Both the position numbers and the translations under genes were made by a program. A DNA stretch of 64,000 nt from Odontesthes bonariensis. Lineage: Eukaryota > Chordata > Actinopteri > Atheriniformes > Atherinopsidae. The stretch covers positions 6,211,501 to 6,275,500 of the forward strand of contig NC_134520.1 in NCBI RefSeq assembly GCF_027942865.1. Direction: 5' to 3'. This document shows, piece after piece, positions 11,935-21,694 of the stretch (positions are counted from its first letter, which is position 1; each line of letters begins with the position of its first letter). Under the pieces are notes generated by a model that was not told where the DNA came from, did no database searches, and worked only from the letters and a program-made list of their open reading frames with translations.

Positions 11935-13797
11935 GAGCCATGTAACCCCACAGTGTCTCGGTTATCATTTAGTCAAGACGATGAATTTTGTAATGAATTA
12001 TAGACAAATACCTGTTGCACCCAACACTAAATTACATCCTATTAATCTTCTTAAAGGCTTATTTACACGTGGGTACAGGATGTGTCTCTGTATGTTTTTT
12101 TGTTTTTTTTTCCAAATGACCAACTAATTCCATTTTTATATAAGATCAGTGACAGACAGGGAGTCTTAGAATACAGCATAACCTGATTAACTCACCAAAT
12201 GTAGGATTGATACTGACATACAAAAAGAAAAAAAGCTGAGTCAAGGATGATCTCACCCTGTGAAATTCTATTCAGGTTACCTGTAGGTACAAAGCAAGCA
12301 TTACAACCGCTGCGTTTGAAAGCAAAGATCGCCTTAGGTCTGAGGCCAAACTCTCCAGACAGTGTAGGACAACACAGACCATTTAAGATCCAGAAAGACT
12401 AAAGATTAAAAGTAAGGCCTGGAGATGGCTTCCTGCTCAAAGAACAAAGACATAATGGGCTCACTAAATGGTTGCAGAAAGACAGAAGACAAACTAATAT
12501 GTTTAATAGAAATAGCCATCCCAGAAAAATGTGAGCATTAGAAGCATCAGACTGGTCCTGCTTTCCTGCCATCCCACAGCATCTCTGCCACCTGTTTCTC
12601 TCCAAGTCATCTGCTCGTGATTCATTTCTTAGCCCACTGAGTTAGATAAAACACTCTGTTAAACCGGAGAGATGAATGTTCAGTGTGCCTCCGCTCTATA
12701 AATCCCCACAGCACAGTTTGCATGCTGCTTACAGCATCATCTAACATTTATTACAGTCACATATTCTCTATTAAATGTTAAAAATATTAATAAAATAGTA
12801 CATACCTTTACATACCTTCTTACATTTGCTAATTTATTTTGTGTACATGTTTCTCACTCGTGGGATAATAAAGGTTATTCTATTCTATTCTATTCTATAC
12901 TGTAAGTATGTGAAAGACCTGTCAGTTAAATACAGCTTGTTACACTCAGTTAAGGCACGTGAGGTAAATGCCACATGATGAGGGCTCATCCGGGGAGCTG
13001 GAGAATGGGTAAACACCGACGGAGACCTAACTCAGAGAAGTGTCCATGCTGTGTAAATGACAGCCTTCCTCCACAGCAGGGATTTTATTCCCGGAGCTGC
13101 TCTGTTTGAGCAACTTGGATTACGTTGAATGGGACTTCCTATCTTTCACATCTGAAAGACCTCACAATATACAAGAGTCATCTCACAAGATTCCAATCCA
13201 TTTTCTAAAACACACAATTAAGACAAAAAGGTCTGAAAAAAGGCTCTCCAGCTGAAAAACGAGAAGCACTTTAAAAGTACCTGAATCCTTGCTAAAGCCG
13301 ATTCTTGAAGTGATAGCGTAAGAAGTCACATTTGTATCAGAGCAGCTCCAACCCTCACTGCTCTATTCCTACTCTTTTTAAAAACTGTGCCGTCAGATAC
13401 TGCCTACAAAATCTTTTCACTGGCTCACATGCAGGCGGAACTGAATCAGACAGTTTCTGCACATCACTGCATAGGCAGCAGACAGATCTGTTTTATTCTG
13501 GGCACAATTTATAAGTGAGGCTCCGCTTTCCCATGGGCCTGTGAGAGTACACCCACTCAGCTGTGCAGCATATGCATATAGAACTACAGTCTCACTGCTT
13601 GGTATTGCTTGGCTGAAATATGTTTTGAAAGGTGTTGCAGCACAAACGCATGCCTCAGCAGATATAGGTGAAGGTTCTAGGTTCTAGCTTGGAATCATCA
13701 TCTTTTCTGCATGTTGGACTGTTCTTGAAACCTCCTACCTCATCCTCCCAAAGTTGGATGGTAAATATCCAGGCCATTATATTTTTGGGACATTTTA
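11935..13797. other. no gene seen
   Basis: Unique-looking intronic sequence. The only simple repeat is a short ATTCT pentamer run at about 12872-12896. The minus-strand frame at 12399-12605 shows no recognisable domain. Confidence 0.4.
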
Positions 13798-13931
13798 ATC
13801 TAGGGCAGGCTTGTCCAAACTAAGGCCCGCGGGCCAACTCCGGCCCGCGAGCCCGTTTTTATTGGCCCGCGGCAGATTTTTAAAATGTCATTGAACATGG
13901 CCCGCACATTAAATTTGGAAGGTGTGTATGT

Positions 13932-15336
13932 GTGATCTGTAAGGAAACGGTTGCTGTTATGAAAGAGTATAATGTCCGTCGGCATTATGAGACAAAACAC
14001 AAGAGTTTCGCATCGTACACGGGTGCCGAGCGAACACAGAAAGTGAAACAATTGACAGCTGGCCAGCTCGCCCAACAAAGACTGTTTTTTCTGGGGAACA
14101 AAATACAAGAAAATGCAACTGCTGCAAGCTATGATGTCGCTATGCTTATTGCCCAGCACGGCAAACCGTTCTCAGACGGCGATTTTGTAAAACAATGCCT
14201 CATGAAAGTGACAGAAAGAATGTACCCGGAAAAGGTGCAGGATTACAACAACGTAAGCTTATCCCAAAATACAATTGTGCGGAGAATCAGCGAACGTGCT
14301 ACTTCAGTTGAAAGAGAAAGCGTGTGCCTTCGATTTTTACTCCATAGCATGCGATGAGAGCACAGATCGATCAGACACTGCACAACTGTTAATTTTTTTG
14401 CGGGGAGTGGATGCTAATTTTTGCTGTACAGAGGAGCTTGTTGACATGGTCACCTTAAAGGGCACAACGACGGGCAGAGATATTTTTGAAGCCGTGTCAG
14501 GGGCAGTTGAGAAGATGGAGCTTCCATGGGACAAGCTGTGTGGAGTAACTACAGACAGGGATGTACTCTATCACTCCGATGTGCGCTGGCTGAGCCGCGG
14601 TTCTGTGCTACAGCGGTTTTATTCGCTGAGATCAGAAATCCAGCAGTTTTTGAACGAGAAGGGCTGACCTCTTCATGAATTGAGTGACCCCCTCTGGCTG
14701 GCAGACCTGGCATTTTTAGTTGATCTTACTCAGCACCTGAATACACTCAACAAGAACATACAAGGCAAAGACCAGCTGGTGTCACACCTGCATGCACACG
14801 TGAAAGCCTTTCGTGTGAAGCTCCGCTTGTTTTAAGCACAACTACGCAGCTTCAATGTTGCGCACTTCCCAGCGCTGTCTGAAATCAGAACAGCTTTTCC
14901 CAATGTCAACCTCTTGGCTAAAAAGGAGAAGTATGTGTCCGTGATGACATCTCTAGCGACAGAATTCGACCACCGTTTCAAGGACTTCTCTTCCATTGAA
15001 AACAACATCAAGCTGTTCTCAACCCCTTTCCTGGTGGACGCACAAGACGTGGAAGAGAGTCTGCAATTACAACTCATTGAACTGCAGTGTGATGATTCTC
15101 TGAAGAGTCAACACCAGCTTCTCTCCCTGCCTGACTTCTACCACAGTTTGGATGATGCCAAGTTTCCTCTCTTGAGAAGACCTGCAAAAAAAATGATCAG
15201 CCTGTTCGGCTCAACCTACATATGCGAGCAAACATTTTCTCTGATGAACTACAATAAAAGCAGACACAGAACCAGAATGACAGATCGCCATCTCTGTGAA
15301 GTGCTTCGTCTCTCATCCACAAAAACTGTCTCCTGA
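13932..15336 (+). pseudogene. hAT transposase related to GTF2IRD2/ZBED group, broken
   Basis: The frame starts inside a BED-finger region (NVRRHYETKHKSF) and runs through the conserved LIAQHGKPFSDGDFVKQCL. A frameshift near 14290 leads to the catalytic-core motif FYSIACDESTDRSDTAQLL. At about 14565 the sequence jumps from GVTTDR to YHSDVRWLSRG, an internal deletion. In-frame stops lie at 14665-14667 and 14833-14835. The C-terminal hAT dimerisation region survives at about 15200-15310 (CEQTFSLMNYNKSRHRTRM). The domain order matches this hAT family, but the gene cannot make a full protein. Confidence 0.85.
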
Positions 15337-15670
15337 CTTGCCAGCCATCCTTCAGTCCAAAGGACAGCATCACTGTTCCCACTGACTTCAGAGTTCACAC
15401 ATCGTTAGGTGAGTTGGAAATAACAACCCGTATTTACATAATGGTTAATTGTTATATCACGGTATCTACGTGCAAACGTTTGCCTAATTATTATTTGCTA
15501 TCATGTTTTCTGCGCGCACTCCCTGGTTACAGCACCTCACCACACACCCATCTCCATTACATTATTGACGCATAGGCCCTACTTATGTCACTTTGTTTCC
15601 TTCTGATTTCTGTTCATATCGATGTATCTGCCTTAGGGATAAAAAACAACTTAGGCCTGTAGTGCTTGCA

Positions 15671-15672
<2 letters not shown>

Positions 15673-15704
<32 letters not shown>
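15673..15704. repeat. (GT)16 microsatellite
   Basis: Sixteen uninterrupted GT units inside the right part of the hAT element at 13806-16099. Confidence 0.95.
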
Positions 15705-15707
<3 letters not shown>

Positions 15708-16468
15708 GTTCGAAATGCTGGGGGAAAAATAATTAAATAATAATAAAACAGGGCATATTTTGATAAACATGCATAGCAAGTGATTGTGATTGTAGCAAAT
15801 AATAAAAAAATTACTTAATAATAATTAATCATAATTATTTACAGTGTACATGTGGATCATTCAAACACTGACACAATAATATTGATGCAATTTTTGTTAT
15901 CTTTTCTCACATTGCCTCTTATATGACAATATTGGAAATAAATCATATTACCCGACTGTTTTTGTCTCCCTTATGTATTTAGTAGGCCTACCTTGAACCA
16001 TGCGGCCATCACACAATAAGTCACCGCTAATGTGCGGCCCGGCCCTTTGTTTATTTTCCTGTATTCGGCCCTCACTAAAAAAAAGTTTGGACACCCCTGA
16101 TCTAGGGCTTGCATTCTGTTCAGTTTGATTAGCGATTGATGCAGAAGTTGTAACTACAAAGCTGGCATGGCTATAACTTCTGGCATCATTCAGCAAATAA
16201 AACACATATAGCACACAAAAAAATTATTCTTTGGATTTCAATCATGTTCCAACTCTCTATTATAGCAGACGAAAAGTTTATCAGCTCTTGGGCAGTCACC
16301 TTTATTGGACCTGACGTGAACCAAATTAAAGTTCCAACATCATCTCCTTGTCCAATGGGGATTGATCACTGACTAGCTCACTCTAACCTTGTTTTCTTCT
16401 GTTTGGGTGTTAGTGGCAGTTTAAATGTGGCTTTTCAGGATGTAAATCCCATTTCCCTCAAGTAGTTT

Positions 16469-16518
<50 letters not shown>

Positions 16519-17035
16519 CTTGGACTTATATAGCGCCTTTCAAGGTACCCAAGGTCGCTTAACAAAAGAAAAGAGGGCCGGTAGGGCCGGAGGGGTGGGT
16601 TTAAGAAGAGTAGGACATGGAGAAGAGATGTGTTTTTAGATTCTTTTTTAACTGTAGTAGAGAGGGGGCAGAACGGATGTGAAGTGGCAGATTGTTCCAT
16701 AGGATAGGGGCAGTTGAACAGAAGGCCCTATCTCCATACGTTTTAAGTCTGGTACGAGGAATGGAAAGTAGGTCCTTGTCAGAGGAGCGCAGAAGCCGTG
16801 ACTGGGAGTAGGGGTGGAGGAGATCAGAGATGTACTTAGGTGCAAGTGAGTGGAGAGATTTGTAGGTCAAGAGAAGGATTTTATAGGTGATGCGTGCTTT
16901 GACTGGGACCCAGTGAAGTTGCTTTAGGATGGGGGTGATGTGCTGCCAGGGCTTGGTGTGAGTTAGCACCCTGGCAGCTGAGTTTTGGACATACTGCAAC
17001 CTGTCAAGGGCCTTACTGGGTAGCCCAGACAGGAC
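16469..17035 (-). mobile_element. L2-type LINE 3' end
   Basis: On the minus strand 16999-16601 encodes the C-terminal end of a non-LTR retrotransposon reverse transcriptase protein. Conserved pieces include LHWVPVKARITYKILLLTYK and LKTYGDRAFCSTAPILWNNL. The frame is followed by a 3' tail containing GGCGCTATATAAGTCC and ends in an (ATT)n run (16469-16515 on the plus strand). This arrangement is typical of 5'-truncated L2/Rex-like insertions in fish. The 5' boundary near 17035 is approximate. Confidence 0.85.
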
Positions 17036-17254
17036 ACCAGTTTCTTAAATTTATTATTATTATTTTTTTAAACAATCTTCCCATTTTGCATGTACTTGCT
17101 CCAAATTGTAGACACAGCTGACTACAAACATCCAAAATTTGCCACACTGTGAGATGACTTAACTTCTTAAACGAGTTTTAAAATCCTTTCCACTGTCTGC
17201 CTCGACGGCTCTTTCGTTGGGACTATGTATCAGCCAGGTACCAGAGCTACTTAA

Positions 17255-17660
17255 TGGGGAAGTTCGTTTTTTGTTTTAAATCTGGACCTTATTTCTGGCA
17301 TAAAATACGTTCATCTACTCACCGATAACTGCAGCGGCGCGCATCAATGACGTCATCCAAGTAGACTTGTGTAGAAAGCCCCCCGATAGCCCCTAATAAC
17401 AACACGGAAGCTCTGAACTAACAGTGCAATAGTACGCATTCATTCGTCTTAAAGTATTGGTGAAATAAAGACAGATAATGCCTTATTTAGAGGCTGTATT
17501 CAATGCTCTGTTCTCTCCCGTTATATGGATATACGCGGATCTCGAGTGATCTAAATATCTTCCGAAGGACGCCGACTTTCACCAAACTGTTATCGGTGAG
17601 TAGATGAATGTATTTTATGCCCGAAATAAGGTCCAGGTTTAAAAAAAAAAAACTTCTCCT
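17255..17660. mobile_element. TTAA-flanked MITE
   Basis: The element has terminal inverted repeats of roughly 60-90 bp: the left arm contains ATAAAATACGTTCATCTACT and the right arm its near-exact reverse complement. TTAA flanks both sides (17251-17254 and 17661-17664), the target duplication of piggyBac and Kolobok elements. The 406 bp contain no gene. Confidence 0.8.
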
Positions 17661-17664
17661 TTAA

Positions 17665-18465
17665 GCTCTGCAAGCACCCTTTAAACTGCACAATCATTTG
17701 TATATTTCGATGCATTTGTTTGTGTTGATTCCGTCATTTGAACAGGAACTGTATAATATTGGAAATTAAGCTATGTAGGTTTAGTATGTAAAACTGCGCT
17801 TTGTAACAGGTTGAGAAGACAAACAGCCGTTCCTGCCCTAAAGCTCCAAACAAAGAGGGTAGCTCAGGACATTAATGGACAGCCGAGCAGATCGATGGCA
17901 GATCAAAGCTGTCAGAGAGCAGTTTCCCCCGATCCATAACAGAAGAAAGACACTTGCCAGTAAGACACAATTAGGTCTACAAACTCCATTTACTTCACAG
18001 CTCTTGACTGTGCCACACCTATGGAATCAGTTTCAGAGGATGCTAGAACAGAAGGACACAAAAAAATTAATAAATATTTTTTAAAAAGTACCACAAAAGC
18101 AGACAGGCTGATATCAAAATCAGTATTTCTGAGCTGAGTCGAGTTTAAGCCAGTTCACCGGTTGCTTCCTTCAGACCCCGAGGCTCTTTGGATTACATGC
18201 TCTTGCACAGAAAAGAAGGATTTTGTTTTGAGTACATTTTAAGACATTGTGGTTTAGATGTTGTCTTGAATATGATTTCCAAATCTCCATTGCAATTCTG
18301 TTGAGACACAGCGGTTCCTGGATGAGGCTTTTTTTTTTTTTCTTTAAATCATAGCTTGTTACAACAGTTCAACCAAGCTTCTGAAGATCCTTTGGTGAAA
18401 ATATCCTAAAACTGTAGTGCAACAGTTAAGCAAATGAGAACATTATTTGCTCTCCATTGCATCTT
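17665..18465. other. no gene seen
   Basis: Intronic sequence without a recognisable exon or element end. The plus-strand frame at 17875-18084 is uncharacterised and has no neighbours that support it. Confidence 0.35.
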
Positions 18466-18473
18466 TTAGAAAT

Positions 18474-19491
18474 TAGGCATGGGCCGGTATGAGATTCTGA
18501 CGGTATGATAACCTTAGGCATAAATATCATGGTTTCACGGTATTATGATTACAGCTCTAAAATGTGTATTTTGAATGTTTGTATTTAAAAACAAGAAAAA
18601 TTAAAAAAAAACTTTTCCATTAGTTATGAAATAGTGTGCTTCAGTGGACACACTTGGGAATTATCTTATTACTTTCAGGATGCAATAATAATAATAATAA
18701 TAATAGATCGGTTTTATATAGCGCTTTCACAATACTCAAAGCCACTTCCAGTCAATGAAACAACAGCAAAATCCCCAAAGTTCTGCCAATCTCTGTCAAT
18801 GAATTCTAGGAGTTGACGTGGTCATTATGTTTTTTCAGTGCACTGTCGTACAGGTGCCTGTACCGCACTTCTTCGCTGAGTCTGGATTTGAATTGGTCCA
18901 TCCTGTTTGTTGTTTTCCACGCGTGCCAAATTACAATTTTTTTTTTTAATATTTTGTTTTTAAATAATTTTTGGGGGCTTTTATGCCTTTAATGGATAGG
19001 AAAGTCCAGAGAGACAGGAAGCAGGGGGCAGAGAGAGGGGCAGCGACATGCAGCACAGGGCCGTCCCATGCGGGACCCAAACCGGGGCCAGCCGCAGCGA
19101 GGACTACAGCCTCCCACACATGGGGCGCCCGCCCAACCCATCACGCCACGGACCACCCCCCAAGTTACAAATTTTGACTGGTGCGCGACTACGTGGCAAC
19201 CAAAAAACAGACAGGGGGAAAAGTTCGGGGGGCTCACCTCCTTCAGCCATCATACAGCCTGCAGAGCTGCCTGCTTGTCACTCACAGCAAGCGGAGGTGC
19301 GCGGGGGAGGCCTACGCTGCAGCTGCACACAGCGTGAGGGACCTCCACTATCTCTCTGATGAGACGCCACATAAAAGGGAAAAAAAACGCTCATACCGCA
19401 CGGACGGTATGACAGAAAATTTGAGTGGTTTTGAAACTTTGACTTTTTAATACCGTGGTATACCTTGAAACCCGTAACTGGCCCATGCCTA
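18474..19491. mobile_element. hAT element with nested SINE and L2-like tail
   Basis: The termini are TAGGCATGGGCCGGTATGAG on the left and GGCCCATGCCTA on the right. A perfect 8-bp duplication TTAGAAAT lies at 18466-18473 and 19492-19499. Inside, an (AAT)n plus GGTTTTATATAGCGC segment at about 18686-18760 looks like a LINE 3' tail, and a SINE interrupts the element at 18941-19160. A rearranged relative of the same element lies in opposite orientation at about 59870-60285. Confidence 0.85.
18941..19160 (-). mobile_element. tRNA-derived SINE, nested in hAT
   Basis: On the minus strand the sequence has a tRNA-like head (A-box-like region and a GGTTTGGGTCCC B-box-like segment), a CT-rich body with CCCCCTGCTTCCTGTCTCTC, and a 3' T/A-rich tail. 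Near-identical flanks (CAAATTACAATTTT at 18927-18940, CAAGTTACAAATTTT at 19161-19175) are the target duplication. It is the same family as the copies at 43111-43324 and 46887-47086. Confidence 0.8.
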
Positions 19492-19499
19492 TTAGAAAT

Positions 19500-20544
19500 G
19501 CATTTAAGTCTTCAAAAGGTCACAAATAAAAGCAATACTTTTTACTCGGTAAAAAGTCGTATCTATATGGTTATTTGGACACATTTTATCACATCTTAAA
19601 TATATATTTTACATGTTTAGATTTTTCTGTTGTAGCAGCTCTGATACAAAAGTTCAGTAGTCCTGGTGGAGGCAACTTATTCATGGAGCGTAATCAGTTC
19701 TTTCTATAGATTTTACCAAGTGAAAGTGACTTCCTGTCACATATTGCACACATTGACCAAAGTCAAATGCACAGAACATAAACAAGTGATGGTAAAAAGG
19801 AAAGACACCCGCTGATTCGTATGATGCTGCTTTGAAGCCTTGAGTTTTGACCCGTCACCGTTGTCCAAATCTGGTCACTTCTGTCCCCAAAAGACCAACG
19901 TGACAAGAATGCAGAGCTGGAGATTGATCTTTGTAAGCTGATTGGACAAGTGCGTTTCTTTGAATACTTCCATCTATTGAATAGTGAAATTATTTCCAGA
20001 AGGATTACAAGTACATAAATCTGAAGGAGTGAAGATACCCAACCATAGAGACCATTATGATTCCATCCATCCATCCAACATCTGCCGCTTCTCCAGGGAT
20101 TCGGGTTGCTGGGGCAGCAGCTTGAGCAGAGAAACCCAGACGTACCTGTCTCATCATACCATTATGATTCGTAGGGGAAATTACTGACAAGGCGTTTTAT
20201 GAGTTTTTTGGTCTTTTGACTTAGACAGACTTTACTGTCATTCAAAAGCATATTCACAATGTACATCTAGTGACCACAGTGGTACTGAACTTGAGGGCAC
20301 TTCCCAAATGCTGTCACCTTGATAGTGAATGATTTGTTCATCTCTCTATATGGATGATAGCCAAAAGTAAATATTTAAATTGCTATCTACTTGCTCAGCA
20401 GGTAAAAACTAAATGAACCTTAAATTTTGAGATCCTTTGTGGCATGCATTAAGGCAAATAGGAATGGACTGAATCTGACTTTATGAGTGGAACTGGAATT
20501 TTCATTGCTTCTCATTGCACCACTGAAGTCTTAACAAAACCAAA
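19500..20544. other. no gene seen; short LINE-derived fragment
   Basis: Mostly intronic DNA. At 20062-20160 the CCATCCATCCAACATCTGCC start and GCAGCAGCTTGAGCAGAGAA text match a fish LINE 3' region also seen near 21985-22400. Confidence 0.4.
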
Positions 20545-20548
20545 TTAA

Positions 20549-20655
20549 CCCATTTAGGCCGGGAAAGCATTGCCGCATTTCTACCTTTAAAGCCGGGGGC
20601 GCTGTTGCATTATTCTACCATTAAGGCTGGAAAAGCGTACACGTCTTTTTTTCCA
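20549..20655. repeat. left terminal inverted repeat (piggyBac-like)
   Basis: About 107 bp, paired with 21584-21690 in inverted orientation; differences include GCATTA versus GCGTTA and GGCTGG versus GGCCGG. The near identity suggests limited time since the copy was last mobilised. Confidence 0.9.
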
Positions 20656-20809
20656 GCAAAGGGTTGTTTTGCACCAATTTTCTTCAGATACTTTTATTTT
20701 CTTACATTTCTCCATACTTGGCCTACCTGGGGTTGAAAGTCTCGATAAATGCACAGCGTTTTAGCGGGCATATACCTGCTTTCGGCGAGTGTGACTCATA
20801 TTTTGAGCG

Positions 20810-20813
<4 letters not shown>

Positions 20814-20870
<57 letters not shown>
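20814..20870. repeat. (TA)n microsatellite, about 28 units
   Basis: Uninterrupted alternating TA tract inside the piggyBac-like element. Confidence 0.95.
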
Positions 20871-20875
<5 letters not shown>

Positions 20876-21142
20876 GTTAGATCAATTCTTTAATTTGAAG
20901 CTCAAGAACAAGCCGGAGTAATCTCAAGTTAAATGAAGTCTTTATTTCTGGCAACAAATTAAGTATCTCAGCGCTGGACTCAGTATGACAGAACTCTCGC
21001 AGGAAATCCGTCAGACAGAAATATTTTAATATTTCAAGATCACAATAATCTTCCAATTTAGAACTACAATAAAAAAAAAGTTTAAAAAAAAACCACAAAT
21101 AAAATACACTTCAATTGGATACTTTTTTAATTTATTTTCCCA

Positions 21143-21214
21143 AGCCACGCGGAGCTGCAGCATAAGGATGAAAGAGCCGCATGCGGCTCCGAAGCTGCGG
21201 CTTGCCGACCCCTG
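21143..21214. mobile_element. hAT terminus nested in piggyBac-like element
   Basis: Read on the minus strand, the segment begins CAGGGGTCGGCAAGCCG and continues with GAGCCGCATGCGGCTC, the well-known end of a vertebrate hAT family. The opposite end was not found inside the host element, so this is one end of a truncated insertion. Confidence 0.6.
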
Positions 21215-21275
21215 ATGTAGCAGAAAGCTGTGATTCTTACAAACTCAGTGTACCGAGTATATAACGTAAACTCAC

Positions 21276-21403
21276 TTTGAAGTAGTGCAGCAGGTCTCTG
21301 CAGGTGAGTTTTACTCCTCCAATTTCTTTTTCCACCAGATTTTCAGGTGACAGAAGTGCTGGGATGAGGTTAACCAGCACCTTCTTGAACTCCACATCGA
21401 TAT
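21276..21403 (-). pseudogene. captured atlastin (ATL) exon
   Basis: On the minus strand 128 bp lie between an AG acceptor (TTGTCTAAG) and a GTGAGT donor. The frame is open throughout and reads [20 protein letters not shown], then [20 protein letters not shown] and FK. This corresponds to the segment at the end of the GTPase domain and the start of the three-helix bundle in atlastins, the ER membrane-fusion GTPases. No other atlastin exon was found nearby, and the flanks lie inside an element with TTAA ends, so this is best read as an exon with bits of its introns picked up as genomic DNA by the transposon. It is not a retrocopy, because the splice sites are present. It is unlikely to make an atlastin alone. 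Confidence 0.75.
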
Positions 21404-21694
21404 CTTAGACAACGCACATATCAGAAAATGTCACCGCTTAAACAAGGTTTTTAATGCTTCAACAAATGCTGCTGGAAGCCTGTTTGAAATCAGCATTAGG
21501 CTGCTATGCCAGGTTTCTTAGTGACAGCAGTCTGCAAGTGTTTTGGGCAGATTATGTGGAATAACAGCCATGTTTTCTACATACAGGAAAAAAGACGTGT
21601 ACGCTTTCCCGGCCTTAATGGTAGAATAACGCAACAGCGCCCCCGGCTTTAAAGGTAGAAATGCGGCAATGCTTTCCCGGCCTAAATGGGTTAA

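Larger units (their letters stand above)
13806..16099 (+). mobile_element. hAT (Charlie-like) transposon, autonomous-type relic
   Basis: The left end CAGGCTTGTCCAAACTAAGG and the right end (inverted, CAGGGGTGTCCAAACTTTTT) are hAT termini. An exact 8-bp duplication ATCTAGGG flanks the 2294-bp element at 13798-13805 and 16100-16107. It carries a broken transposase gene on the plus strand, a (GT)n tract and AT-rich DNA. The precise target duplication shows that the ends are intact while the gene has decayed. Confidence 0.9.
20549..21690. mobile_element. piggyBac-like element carrying an atlastin exon
   Basis: The 1142-bp element starts CCCATTTAGGCCGGGAAAGC and ends with the reverse complement. 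TTAA lies immediately outside both ends (20545-20548 and 21691-21694). TTAA targets and CCC termini are piggyBac hallmarks. The terminal inverted repeats are about 107 bp (20549-20655 and 21584-21690) with only a few mismatches, and contain two or three degenerate internal copies of the motif AGGCCGGGAAAGC. No transposase was recognised. The interior holds a (TA)n tract, the end of an hAT element, and on the minus strand an exon-like segment of an atlastin GTPase gene with splice sites. Confidence 0.8.
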
